DNA of 64,000 nucleotides from Prevotella sp. (GTDB lineage: Bacteria > Bacteroidota > Bacteroidia > Bacteroidales > Bacteroidaceae): contig JAFZIL010000022.1 in assembly GCA_017554385.1 (NCBI GenBank), positions 1-64,000 of the forward strand, in the 5' to 3' direction. Both the position numbers and the translations under genes were made by a program. Position 1 is the first letter of the stretch, and the number at the start of each line of letters is the position of its first letter. This document shows positions 8,142 to 17,930 of the stretch, one piece after another. The notes below the pieces were generated by a model, which saw nothing but the letters and a program-made list of their open reading frames with translations, was not told the DNA's origin and ran no database searches.

Positions 8142-11100
8142 ATGAAGAAAAGACTAACAATGCTTTTGGTCGGTCTGTTCCTCGTCATAGGAGCAGCATT
8201 GGCCCAAAACAAAGTTACCGGTACGGTGTTCGAGGATAACGGCGAACCCTGTATTGGAGCGACAGTCCTGATTCAGGGCACTAAACAAGGAACAAAGACC
8301 GACATGAACGGACGGTTTACAGTCAATGTCCCGTCGGGCAAGAAACTGGTCATCAGCTACATTGGAATGGTTACGCAGACCGTGACCGCTAAGGACGGCA
8401 TGAAGGTGACGCTGAAGAGCGATGCCCACACCGTTCAGGAAGTGGTGGTGACCGGTATTCAGAAAATGGATAAGCGCCTGTTCACGGGTGCCACAACGAA
8501 GATTGATGCCGAGCAGACCAAGCTCGACGGTGTGGCCGACGTGACCCGCTCGCTGGAAGGCCGTGCTGCCGGTGTGTCGGTGCAGAACGTCAGTAGCACC
8601 TTCGGTACTGCTCCGAAGATTCGCGTGCGCGGTGCTACCTCTATCTATGGCTCGTCGAGTCCCCTTTGGGTGGTCGACGGTGTGATTATGGAGGATGCCG
8701 TCAACGTCGATGCTGATGACTTGTCATCGGGCGACGCGACAACACTGATTTCGAATGCTATTGCCGGTCTGAATGCTGACGACATTGAGTCGTTCCAAGT
8801 CTTGAAGGATGGTAGCGCTACCTCAATATATGGTGCGCGCGCGATGTCGGGTGTGGTGGTCATCACTACGAAGAAAGGCCGTCAGGGCCACAGCTCAATC
8901 AACTATACGGGCGAGTTCACCCATCGTCTGAAACCTTCTTATCGCGACTACAACATCTCGAACTCGCAGGAGCAGATGGGTATCTACAAGGAGATGGCCG
9001 CCAAGGGATGGCTGGAGTTCTCGCAGGTGGCCAACGCCTCGTCTGCAGGTCTCTATGGCAAGATGTATGGTTTGATGAACCTCTATAATGAAGCAACGGG
9101 TGACTTCTACCTGCCCCACACCGAGGCCGCTATGAACAACTATCTGCGCGAGGCTGAGTTCCGCAATACCGACTGGTTCGACCTGCTGTTCAACAGCAAC
9201 ATTATGCAGACCCACTCCGTTAGCGTGTCATCGGGTACAGATCGTGCTTCGCTCTATGCTTCTTTGTCAGCCATGATCGACCCGGGTTGGACTAAGGACT
9301 CGAAGGTGGAACGCTACACGGCCAACATCAACGCTTCTTACAAATTGTCGAAGAACCTGACTGCCACGTTGCGTACAAATACTAGTTATCGTGATCAAAA
9401 GGCACCTGGTACATTAAACCAGAGTACTGACGTGGTGAGTGGTGCCGTAAGCCGCGATTTCGACATCAACCCCTTCAGCTATGCGCTGAATACCTCTCGC
9501 ACGCTGGATCCTGATCAGATTTATACCCGTAACTACGCTCCATTTAGTATTTTCCAAGAGCTGGACAATAACTACATTGATATCGACGTGATGGATACCA
9601 AGTTCCAGGGCGAGTTGGAGTGGAAACCCATTCAGGGCCTCTCGTTGAACGCATTAGGTAGCTACCGTATTAACCGCTCGGATCGTGAACATATAATTCT
9701 CGACGGTTCGAACCAGGCCGAGGCTTACCGCGCTGGTGTGAACAATCCGAACATCATGTATTCTAATCCCTACCTTTATTCGGATCCCGATAAACCCAAC
9801 TCATGGCCAGTATCGGTGATGGAGCAGGGCGGTATCAATATTCTGAATACCAACGAGGTGAAACAATTGGATTTCCGTTTTACGGCTAATTATAACCATG
9901 TATGGAGTGTAAAGGGGGAGGAGACACACATCTTCAGTGCTTTGGCAGGTATGGAGGCCAATCGTGCTGATTATGATGCATCTGAAAAGCAGAACTATGG
10001 AGTGCTTTACAATGAGGCCCGTCTGCAGGTGCTTACTCCTGACTTCTACAAGCAGGCAAAGGAAGAGGGTACCGAGTTGACTTCCTTCTCGCGTTCCTTT
10101 AACCGTCGTTTAGCCTATTTTGGTAATGTGAACTACTCTTATAAGGGTCGCTACTCGGCCAACTTTACAGCCCGTTACGACGGTTCGAACCAGTTGGGTA
10201 AGAGTCGTCAGAGCCGTTGGCTGCCCACATGGAACGTATCGGCTTCGTGGAATGCACATGAGGAGGAATTCTTCAAAAAGATGATGATGAACACCAATGG
10301 TGCCTTCTCTCACGCCACGCTGCGACTGAGCTATTCGCTCGTGGGTGAGCAGACCGCTGCCTCGAACGCTCAGGCCATCTTCCGCTCTACTAACATGTGG
10401 CGTCCGCAGGGTGACCAGCAGGAGGTGGCACTCTATCAGTCGAGCCTGGCCAACAAGGACCTGACCTACGAGAAGAAGCATGAGTTCAATCTCGGCGTAG
10501 ATTTGGGATTCCTGCAGAACCGCATCAACTTGGTCACCGACTTCTATTGGCGTGACAACTACGACCTTATGGGCTACTACTATTCGCAGCTGTCCGGTCG
10601 TCAGTATGCCAATGTGGCTTCGATGAAGTCGCACGGTGTTGAGGCTACCATCTCGTCGCAGAACATTGTGCAGAAGGACTTCCAGTGGAACACTGACCTC
10701 ACGTTTGCCTATAACTACACAGAGATTACCGACCTGATGTCAGTATCGCGTGCCATTGACCTTGTGTCGGGTAACGGTTATGCACGTGAAGGCTATCCCC
10801 ACCGTGCACTCTTCTCCTATCAGTTCGTGGGACTGAACGATGAGGGTATTCCTCAGGTCATCAATGAGGAGGGAAATGTGACTACCAGTGATGTCTATTT
10901 CCAGGAGTATGAGCGCCTTGACCATCTGGTCTATGAAGGTCCGTCGGAGCCTACCATTACGGGTGGCTTGAACAACATGTTCCGTTGGAAGAACTGGCGT
11001 CTGAACGTGTTTATCACCTATTCGTTTGGCAATAAGCTGCGTCTCGACCCCGTATTCTCGGCCAGCTACAGCGACCTGGCTGCCATGCCGAAGGAGTTCA

Positions 11101-11465
11101 AGAACCGTTGGGTGATGCCTGGCGACGAAAACAAAACCGATATACCTGCTATCGCTTCCGTTCGTCAAAATTACAACGACCGCTACCTGTCGTATGCTTA
11201 CAACGCATACAACTACTCTACTGCTCGTGTAGCTGATGGCGGCTTTGTTCGTCTGAAGGATATCTCGCTTACTTACGACTTCAAGCCCCAGCTCATTAAT
11301 AAGATAGGCCTTAACTCAGCTTCGTTAAAGCTCGATGCCACTAACTTGATGTTGCTTTATGCCGATAAGAAACTGAACGGACAGGATCCTGAGTTCGTCA
11401 ACTCGGGAGGTGTAGCAACGCCGCTCTCCAAGCAGTTTACGTTTACTGTACGCTTGGGTATCTAA
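8142..11465 (+). CDS. SusC/RagA-family TonB-dependent receptor
   Basis: This is an 1107-residue outer-membrane receptor that imports a ligand delivered by its SusD partner, using TonB energy. It has a signal peptide (LLVGLFLVIGAALAQ) and then a carboxypeptidase-regulatory-like domain at about residues 25-100 (VTGTVFEDNGEPCIGATVLI). The plug domain contains the family signature SFQVLKDGSATSIYGARAMSG. The beta-barrel fills the remainder and ends in FTFTVRLGI. The linked HExxH lipoprotein and M6 protease suggest peptide or protein-derived substrates rather than a glycan. This is the first gene of an operon reaching at least to 15968. Confidence 0.95.
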   Translation: MKKRLTMLLVGLFLVIGAALAQNKVTGTVFEDNGEPCIGATVLIQGTKQGTKTDMNGRFTVNVPSGKKLVISYIGMVTQTVTAKDGMKVTLKSDAHTVQEVVVTGIQKMDKRLFTGATTKIDAEQTKLDGVADVTRSLEGRAAGVSVQNVSSTFGTAPKIRVRGATSIYGSSSPLWVVDGVIMEDAVNVDADDLSSGDATTLISNAIAGLNADDIESFQVLKDGSATSIYGARAMSGVVVITTKKGRQGHSSINYTGEFTHRLKPSYRDYNISNSQEQMGIYKEMAAKGWLEFSQVANASSAGLYGKMYGLMNLYNEATGDFYLPHTEAAMNNYLREAEFRNTDWFDLLFNSNIMQTHSVSVSSGTDRASLYASLSAMIDPGWTKDSKVERYTANINASYKLSKNLTATLRTNTSYRDQKAPGTLNQSTDVVSGAVSRDFDINPFSYALNTSRTLDPDQIYTRNYAPFSIFQELDNNYIDIDVMDTKFQGELEWKPIQGLSLNALGSYRINRSDREHIILDGSNQAEAYRAGVNNPNIMYSNPYLYSDPDKPNSWPVSVMEQGGINILNTNEVKQLDFRFTANYNHVWSVKGEETHIFSALAGMEANRADYDASEKQNYGVLYNEARLQVLTPDFYKQAKEEGTELTSFSRSFNRRLAYFGNVNYSYKGRYSANFTARYDGSNQLGKSRQSRWLPTWNVSASWNAHEEEFFKKMMMNTNGAFSHATLRLSYSLVGEQTAASNAQAIFRSTNMWRPQGDQQEVALYQSSLANKDLTYEKKHEFNLGVDLGFLQNRINLVTDFYWRDNYDLMGYYYSQLSGRQYANVASMKSHGVEATISSQNIVQKDFQWNTDLTFAYNYTEITDLMSVSRAIDLVSGNGYAREGYPHRALFSYQFVGLNDEGIPQVINEEGNVTTSDVYFQEYERLDHLVYEGPSEPTITGGLNNMFRWKNWRLNVFITYSFGNKLRLDPVFSASYSDLAAMPKEFKNRWVMPGDENKTDIPAIASVRQNYNDRYLSYAYNAYNYSTARVADGGFVRLKDISLTYDFKPQLINKIGLNSASLKLDATNLMLLYADKKLNGQDPEFVNSGGVATPLSKQFTFTVRLGI

Positions 11466-11506
11466 AGTGTTGTTATTTGATTATTTTTTATTGAAGATAG
11501 ATAGTT

Positions 11507-13264
11507 ATGACTAAAGATATAAATAATAAAGTAATAGCAGGAGTGTGTGGCTTTGTCTTATGCACTGCTGCTTCTTTGCTCCTTGTCGGTTGTACGGACA
11601 GCTTTCTTGACAAGGAACCTGATGAGCGCACCGTTATTGACAACGTAGACAAGGTCATCAAGCTTTTCAGGGCATCCTATCCAGATACTAATTATGGTTG
11701 GGTGTGCGAATTATCGAGCGATAACGTGATGGACCTCAACTCGGTGCACCTGCCAGCCAGTCCACAGGCTAAGCAGGAACCTACCCACTACAACCTCACG
11801 TCGTCAGGCCGTCAGGATGACGAGATGTTCTGTTTCGAACCAGTGAAATCATCTACCTCAAGTGATACTCCTGCCTCTATTTGGACGGGATTCTATGCTG
11901 CAATCAATTCTGTCAACGAAGGTTTGCAGGCATTAGACAAATTGGAGGCCGAGGGCGCAACCCTTGACAGCAAGTTCCTCGCTGCACGAGCTGAGGGCCT
12001 GCTTATCCGTGCTTACAGTCACTTCATCCTTGTGAACTGCTTCTCGCAGGCTTACAAAAACGATGAGCTGAGCAAGGCCGATATTGGTGTGCCATACGTT
12101 ACTGAGCCTATTATAACTGTTGACGACAATTACAACCGAAGCAACGTTACTGAAACCTATAAGCGCATACAAGCAGACTTGGAAGAAGGACTGAAATATG
12201 TCAGCGATATGAACTACGACAAGCCAAAATGGCACTTCAATGTCAATGCTGCCCATGCCTTTGCCGCGCGTTTCTATCTTTTTACCCGTCAGTGGGATAA
12301 AGTTATTGAGCACGCTAATGCAGTACTGGGGACTAACAACGAGGTGCTGCTTACCCGTATGTTTGACTATTCACCGCTTGACGACTGTACCTATCTGAGC
12401 GATTATGCCAACGTCTGGCAGGATCCTGCTATCTATAGCAACATCATGCTCATAGATACCTATTCGACAGTGTTGCGTAAGGCCCGTTACCGTTATGGAC
12501 AGGGTAGTTTGGTGGCTCGCGCTCTCTATTATCACAATTCGCCTATGTGGCCCCGCTGGGTAGCCAATCCCTCCATCTTTGTCAGCGGGCTGGGCGGTAA
12601 TGGCTATGGCAGTTACTATCCAGCTTGGATTAGTGAGCAGTTCCAGTATAGCGATAAGGTGGCTGGTATTGGATATGCCCACACTATTCGCCGCGAATTT
12701 ACCTATGCAGAACTTCTGCTTGAACGTGTTGAAGCCGAGATTATGAAAGGCATGTACAAAGAAGCTTTCCAAGATATCGCCACCTATAGCGAGAGCATGC
12801 AGAAATTTTCTGCGAGCACAAAGCAGAGCTATGCAGCCAATGGCGGAATGGTGGTGATTACAGAAGCCATCCTCAATAGTTGGTTCAGCCGCAAGACTGC
12901 CACTAACTACAACTGCTTCGATGACTGGAACTTCGTGACAAACATGAGTCCCGACTACGTAATTCCTGCCGAAGCCGTACCCTACATGAATTGTCTGAAC
13001 TACTTCCGCCGTTATGAGACCAACTTTACAGGTATGCGTTTCTTTGACTTGAAACGATGGGGTATGGAATATACCCACGAATACGGACTGAACAACGTGA
13101 AGTACACCTTGACTTGGAATGATCCGCGCCGTGCACTCGAAGTGCCGCAAGATGCTATCGCTTCGGGTCTGGAGCCTTCTCGCCCGCTTATCGTCGACTC
13201 TGTGTCGACCGAAAAGGTGTTGGTTCCCGGCCATTACCTGACAGAAATGGAAGAAAACGATTAA
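11507..13264 (+). CDS. RagB/SusD-family nutrient-binding lipoprotein
   Basis: This is a 585-residue surface lipoprotein expected to cap the adjacent SusC channel and bind its substrate. The lipobox is LLLVGC, followed by TDSFLDKEPDE, a typical SusD opening. TPR-like helices occupy the middle (LLIRAYSHFILVNCFSQAY). The C-terminal part has FFDLKRWGMEYTHE, as in other SusD-like proteins. It starts 41 bases after the SusC stop and is in the same operon. Confidence 0.92.
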   Translation: MTKDINNKVIAGVCGFVLCTAASLLLVGCTDSFLDKEPDERTVIDNVDKVIKLFRASYPDTNYGWVCELSSDNVMDLNSVHLPASPQAKQEPTHYNLTSSGRQDDEMFCFEPVKSSTSSDTPASIWTGFYAAINSVNEGLQALDKLEAEGATLDSKFLAARAEGLLIRAYSHFILVNCFSQAYKNDELSKADIGVPYVTEPIITVDDNYNRSNVTETYKRIQADLEEGLKYVSDMNYDKPKWHFNVNAAHAFAARFYLFTRQWDKVIEHANAVLGTNNEVLLTRMFDYSPLDDCTYLSDYANVWQDPAIYSNIMLIDTYSTVLRKARYRYGQGSLVARALYYHNSPMWPRWVANPSIFVSGLGGNGYGSYYPAWISEQFQYSDKVAGIGYAHTIRREFTYAELLLERVEAEIMKGMYKEAFQDIATYSESMQKFSASTKQSYAANGGMVVITEAILNSWFSRKTATNYNCFDDWNFVTNMSPDYVIPAEAVPYMNCLNYFRRYETNFTGMRFFDLKRWGMEYTHEYGLNNVKYTLTWNDPRRALEVPQDAIASGLEPSRPLIVDSVSTEKVLVPGHYLTEMEEND

Positions 13265-13283
13265 AGAAAGGAGGACACATAAT

Positions 13284-14576
13284 ATGAAGAAACTGAATAT
13301 TCTGCTTTTTGTATTTCTGGCCTATGTCGGTGTGAATAGCTTTGTTGCGTGTTCAGAGGACGAACTTGGCCCCACAATCTTCCCTGCTGAGGACAAACCG
13401 CTGGATCGCACGTTAGGTACGTTCCCGCTTGATACCTTCATCAAGAAGCACATGTTGGAACGCTACAACATGAAGTACATTTATCGCATGGAGGACGTAG
13501 GTGCCGATATGCAGAAGAACTTGGTGCCTGCCAAATATGAGAAAAGTGTTGATTTGGCCATATTGACTAAGTATCTTTGGCTTGATGTCTATGACAAATT
13601 GGCTGGTGAGAAGGAAGTTTTCTTGAAGAAGTATGCTCCGCGTATTATCCATGTCATTGGTTCGCCTGCCTATAATGAAGACGGCTCACGTACAGTGGGT
13701 GTGGCTGAAGGTGGCGTGAAAATTACGCTCATGGAAGCCAACAAACTGAACGTCGACGAGATTGAGGGTGCCAACGGACTGAACAATCTGTTCTTCCACA
13801 CCATGCACCACGAATTTGCGCATATCCTCGACCAGACCTATCAGCGTCCTACGGCTTTCGACTTGCTGTCGTCTGCGCTCTATGATGCAGCGTGGAACGA
13901 TAAGCATGACTCCGTGCAGTGCTCACTGGGTTTTGTCACCCCTTACGGCTCATCGGCCAACCGTGAGGACTGGGTGGAAGTCCTGTCGTGCTATGTCACC
14001 TATACACAGGAGCGTTGGGACAACCTGCTTGAGTCTGCTTCCTACGATTGGGAAGATGTCGACATGACCGCGGAGAAGTATGATTCCTTGTTCTGGAACT
14101 ACGAAGAAAAAAACGGCAAATGGGTGAAGACCACTCGCAAGACGGAATACGACATTGATACTATTGGCTACCTGCACGAACTGTCAAATTATGAGTATAA
14201 GGTTGCACGAAAGGTCGTCAAGCGCGATGCCGACGGATGGGTGCAGACTGACTCCTTGGGCAATTGGCAATACGACCGTGAGCACTGGGATAATATCGAC
14301 GGACGCGAAGTCATACTGACAAAGTTGGACTTGGTTCGTACGTGGCTGAAGACCAACTGGGATATCGATCTGGACGAATTGCGACGCGAGGTGCAGTCGC
14401 GCCAGTACCTGACCGACTCCAATGGAAATTTCGTACGCAATGAGTGGGGTGGATATGTCAACAGACTGACGCAACCCTACGAGGGCGATCCCAGCAAGAC
14501 GCTCTTCGAGTATCTGAGTAAAGAAATCGAAGATTATAAGAAGATTCATGAGGAAGCTATAAAAACAAATAACTAA
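13284..14576 (+). CDS. Substrate-import-associated zinc metallohydrolase lipoprotein (HExxH)
   Basis: This is a 430-residue lipoprotein (lipobox SFVAC, then SEDELGP). A zinc-binding HExxH motif lies near residue 175 in HTMHHEFAHILDQTYQRP. The arrangement matches the family of putative zinc metallohydrolase lipoproteins found beside SusC/SusD pairs (TIGR04549 type). It probably hydrolyses bound substrate at the cell surface before import; peptides are a reasonable guess. It starts 19 bases after the SusD stop. Confidence 0.85.
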   Translation: MKKLNILLFVFLAYVGVNSFVACSEDELGPTIFPAEDKPLDRTLGTFPLDTFIKKHMLERYNMKYIYRMEDVGADMQKNLVPAKYEKSVDLAILTKYLWLDVYDKLAGEKEVFLKKYAPRIIHVIGSPAYNEDGSRTVGVAEGGVKITLMEANKLNVDEIEGANGLNNLFFHTMHHEFAHILDQTYQRPTAFDLLSSALYDAAWNDKHDSVQCSLGFVTPYGSSANREDWVEVLSCYVTYTQERWDNLLESASYDWEDVDMTAEKYDSLFWNYEEKNGKWVKTTRKTEYDIDTIGYLHELSNYEYKVARKVVKRDADGWVQTDSLGNWQYDREHWDNIDGREVILTKLDLVRTWLKTNWDIDLDELRREVQSRQYLTDSNGNFVRNEWGGYVNRLTQPYEGDPSKTLFEYLSKEIEDYKKIHEEAIKTNN

Positions 14577-14591
14577 TTGCAGACGAGCATT

Positions 14592-15968
14592 ATGAACAAA
14601 ATATTTTCATGCATACTGATTTTTGCAATAGTATTCGGTCTCTCATCCTGCAAGAATGAAGAAGACGACATCTTTAACGCCTCGGCTGCTGAGCGCCTTA
14701 ATGCAGCAAGTGCACTCTATTCGGCACGACTCACAGCACAGCCTAACGGATGGGCTATGCAGTACTATCCTACCTATGATGACGAGGCACCGAACGGCAA
14801 GGGCTATCTTATCCTGACCCGTTTCAACAAGGACTTTACCGTCGATGTGTCGGGCTACGACTGGCCTTTATGGGTACTGGAGTCATCGGGTTCGGCTGGT
14901 GGCGGCGATACAGAATGGAAGTGTCGTTATGTCAGCGAGTATCGTGAAGCCACTTCATTTTGGGAAGTCATTACCGACAATGGCCCGGTGCTCTCATTCA
15001 ACAGCTACAACACTAACATGCATTACTTCTCAGATCCTGATTTCCGCGAAACGGGTACAGGATTTGGCGGAGACTATGAGTTTATTGTTGTAGAGGCCCC
15101 CGAAGATGCCAGCTATATGATGCTGAAGGGCAAGAAGCGTGGCACGTATAACTTGCTCACGCCTATTGAAGAAGGTGTGGACTATGCCGAGTATATGGCT
15201 GATATTAACCAGTTCAGGAATAAAATCTTTCCTTCTAACACACCAACCTTCAATGTGATTCACCTTGGTGATAGTATCTATAAGATGGAAGGCGCAGAAG
15301 ACGGTCTGCCAAACATTTATCCATACGACGGTGATCCTATTGCCAATGAGAGCTTTAATCCTTACCTGATAACTCGACGTGGTGAGAACTACTACATGCG
15401 CTTCAGGGATGTCAGAGAGGTGAAAGAGGACGTGACGGTTCAGGACTTTATGTATAATAAGGAGAAAGACGTGTTTGAGAGCGTAGACGATCCTCAGTAC
15501 TATATCTGCGGTGATACTGTGTCGCGTTTCTTTATCGCAGCCATTGGCCAGAACAAGAGCTGGCAATTTTCACGCAGTGCTGAAATGTCGGATAATGTGA
15601 AGGCTGTTTACGATCAGATGTATAACGACATGAAGGCTCGCAAATACACACTGAGCAACGTCGTTTTCATGCTCAATCCTGAAGGAAATGTCGCATTGAG
15701 TCTACGATACAACTATAATCGCCAGAACTCAAGTGTGTATTATCTGTTGTCCACAGAGCAAGACGGTGAGGATGTAACGATTACCTACACCCCGAGTTCA
15801 GACAGTTCCGAAAAGCTGATGGAACTGTTCCCAGTGATTCGTGACTTTGTGAATCTGCTTGCTCAGCGCTTCACAGGAAGTGCAGCTACAACTCAGTTCG
15901 ACCTGAATACCATCAAACTGACATCTGTACAGGATCCAAATACATGGATAATACTTACCTTGAGATAA
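14592..15968 (+). CDS. DUF4302 family lipoprotein
   Basis: This is a 458-residue lipoprotein with lipobox FGLSSC and acidic residues after the Cys (KNEEDD), consistent with surface export. The segment RLTAQPNGWAMQYYPTYDDE is characteristic of DUF4302, a Bacteroidetes family of unknown function that repeatedly sits behind HExxH lipoproteins in SusCD loci. The ATG at 14592 is preferred; a TTG abutting the previous stop is also in frame. The product probably helps capture substrate. Confidence 0.8.
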   Translation: MNKIFSCILIFAIVFGLSSCKNEEDDIFNASAAERLNAASALYSARLTAQPNGWAMQYYPTYDDEAPNGKGYLILTRFNKDFTVDVSGYDWPLWVLESSGSAGGGDTEWKCRYVSEYREATSFWEVITDNGPVLSFNSYNTNMHYFSDPDFRETGTGFGGDYEFIVVEAPEDASYMMLKGKKRGTYNLLTPIEEGVDYAEYMADINQFRNKIFPSNTPTFNVIHLGDSIYKMEGAEDGLPNIYPYDGDPIANESFNPYLITRRGENYYMRFRDVREVKEDVTVQDFMYNKEKDVFESVDDPQYYICGDTVSRFFIAAIGQNKSWQFSRSAEMSDNVKAVYDQMYNDMKARKYTLSNVVFMLNPEGNVALSLRYNYNRQNSSVYYLLSTEQDGEDVTITYTPSSDSSEKLMELFPVIRDFVNLLAQRFTGSAATTQFDLNTIKLTSVQDPNTWIILTLR

Positions 15969-16006
15969 TTTTTGAATGAATATTGTTTAATTAAATTTTA
16001 TAGATT

Positions 16007-17797
16007 ATGAAAAGAATTTTATTACCCGTACTGTTTTCAATGGCAGTAGTCGCAAGCTATGCTCAACAGAAGCCTGTTAAGGTGGCATTTGACGGAAAAG
16101 CCAAGATGGAAAAAATGAATTTCTTGCAGAAGGGTGACTTTAATCAGCCCCTCATAGGAGCCAAGAAAAAGACACACAAGAGCAAGGCTGACGGTGTGTA
16201 CTACACGAAGCCGGATTGCGCTATGTGGGCTGGCGAATCAATTGAAGGTAGCTATTACTATGCTTCCCTTCTTCTTCTGCCTCCTTATGGCGATTTGACA
16301 TTCAACAACAAGTCAACGGATAAGGCCAAGACCATTTGGACTTGGCGTGATGAATCTGTGGATGCAGAAGAAAACGGTGACTTCTATTTCGGTTCTGCCG
16401 GCTGTTACCAAACCAGTGGCTATAACAACTTTGGTGATGCCCCCGTGCTCAGTAAAAAAGAAATAACCTATTCTCTTGAGAATCTCAATGACAACTGGGT
16501 GAACTCAAGTGATGACTATATACAGCAACGTAATCAGTATCCTGACTATTTCGGTTGCTCCATGCAGAGAGACTCACTTGCTGATATGGTGTTCTTTGAT
16601 GCTACTCATGCTGTTACTGGTGGCGCATGGGGTATCAGCCAGCCAGACGATAATACGAACTACCTTTTTGGTAATGGTTCTGTCAAGACTGAAAATGCCT
16701 CTTATGTTATTGCCGGTTTCTCTCAGATTTATCCGCGTCCTTACAATTTGTATCTGACCAGTGCCCACTCTACTGTCTATACTATGGGCCAGCCTCTTTC
16801 TGGTGACGCAGTACTTACTATGTCATTTTACAATGTAGAGGAAGTTGATGGCGAGGAAGTGATTGGCGACAAACTTCTTGGCCGATTCTATGCCACTGCT
16901 ACCAATCAGGTAAACCTTGGCGGACCCTATAACACAAAATGGGTTTCAACAGGAAGTGTTTATATTTATTCTCTTGAGTTCAAGAATGAACACCAGGACG
17001 AGATCGGGAGCTGGGTAACCGAACCTGTTGTACTGAACGAAAAGTTTGCAATGGTCATTACTGGTTTTGATCAGGAAGGTGTCGACGTGAACTTCTTAGG
17101 ATCTGTTCCGCAAGATGAAGAGGATTTCGAAGGTCAGACTGAAATTCTTGTTTGGGCTGATGAGTCTAAAGAAAAAATTGGATCTTTCATGTATCAGAGC
17201 CAGATAGTCATTGATGTAACTTTTACAGGTCTCTTTGATTATTCCGAGGTTTTGGCAACAGGTTACGATAATGAAGGCACTGAGTATACCAACCTCAATG
17301 TATTGCAGGTCTCGGCTGATGGTAAGACTGTTACTGAATATGGTTCAGAAAATGAAGGCGTGGCAATTGTCTATACGGCTTATCCATGGATTGACGATCA
17401 GGGCATTGACAACTACTATTACGAACTTCCGGAGTGGATTAGTGATATGGCTTATGAGGAAGCTGAGCCATCAGTGCAGAGCGGAATCGAGTTCCGTAAT
17501 GGCCGAGTCTTCTTGCAGCCTCTTTGCGATGCACTGCCTACTGGCGTAGAAGGCCGTTATGCAATTGTCTACATCGAGGGTAAGGGCACAACGTCTGAGG
17601 ATCCCATTATCGTGCTTCAGGGAAATGCCAAGCTGGAAGACGCTCTTAATGAGATCAACGGTGGTTCAGATTATATCACGACCATCGCCAGCAATATGCA
17701 TCCCCAGAATACCACCTTTAACCTCGCTGGTCAGAAGGTCGGCAAGAATTTCAAGGGCATGGTTGTGAAGAATGGCAAAAAGCTCTTTGTGAAGTAA
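16007..17797 (+). CDS. Secreted protein of unknown function with a T9SS-like C-terminal tail
   Basis: This is a 596-residue protein with a cleavable signal peptide (LLPVLFSMAVVASYAQ). I recognise no enzymatic motif. The body is rich in aromatic and acidic residues and looks beta-rich. It ends in FNLAGQKVGKNFKGMVVKNG followed by KKLFVK, the short C-terminal pattern seen on many Prevotella secreted proteins and on two others in this window. It lies 38 bases behind the DUF4302 gene and before a terminator, so it is probably the last gene of the SusCD operon. Confidence 0.7.
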   Translation: MKRILLPVLFSMAVVASYAQQKPVKVAFDGKAKMEKMNFLQKGDFNQPLIGAKKKTHKSKADGVYYTKPDCAMWAGESIEGSYYYASLLLLPPYGDLTFNNKSTDKAKTIWTWRDESVDAEENGDFYFGSAGCYQTSGYNNFGDAPVLSKKEITYSLENLNDNWVNSSDDYIQQRNQYPDYFGCSMQRDSLADMVFFDATHAVTGGAWGISQPDDNTNYLFGNGSVKTENASYVIAGFSQIYPRPYNLYLTSAHSTVYTMGQPLSGDAVLTMSFYNVEEVDGEEVIGDKLLGRFYATATNQVNLGGPYNTKWVSTGSVYIYSLEFKNEHQDEIGSWVTEPVVLNEKFAMVITGFDQEGVDVNFLGSVPQDEEDFEGQTEILVWADESKEKIGSFMYQSQIVIDVTFTGLFDYSEVLATGYDNEGTEYTNLNVLQVSADGKTVTEYGSENEGVAIVYTAYPWIDDQGIDNYYYELPEWISDMAYEEAEPSVQSGIEFRNGRVFLQPLCDALPTGVEGRYAIVYIEGKGTTSEDPIIVLQGNAKLEDALNEINGGSDYITTIASNMHPQNTTFNLAGQKVGKNFKGMVVKNGKKLFVK

Positions 17798-17825
17798 ATA
17801 GTTTTACCATATTTATATCTCATTC

Positions 17826-17859
17826 GGGGAAGCTGTAACAACGGCTTCCCCGTTTTTTT
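17826..17859 (+). terminator. Terminator of the first SusCD operon
   Basis: GGGGAAGC (17826-17833) pairs with GCTTCCCC (17844-17851), and seven T follow. It lies 28 bases after the stop of the 596-residue protein and before the M6 protease promoter. Confidence 0.8.
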
Positions 17860-17869
17860 CTGTTATTGT

Positions 17870-17900
17870 TTGGTCAATTCAGGAATAATTAGTACCTTTG
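17870..17900 (+). promoter_or_regulatory. Promoter of the M6 protease gene
   Basis: TTG at 17870-17872 and TACCTTTG at 17893-17900 are 20 bp apart. This excludes the in-frame start at 17898 and supports translation from 17931. Confidence 0.7.
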
Positions 17901-17930
17901 CGCACTAAAAATCTTGAATTAACGAATAAT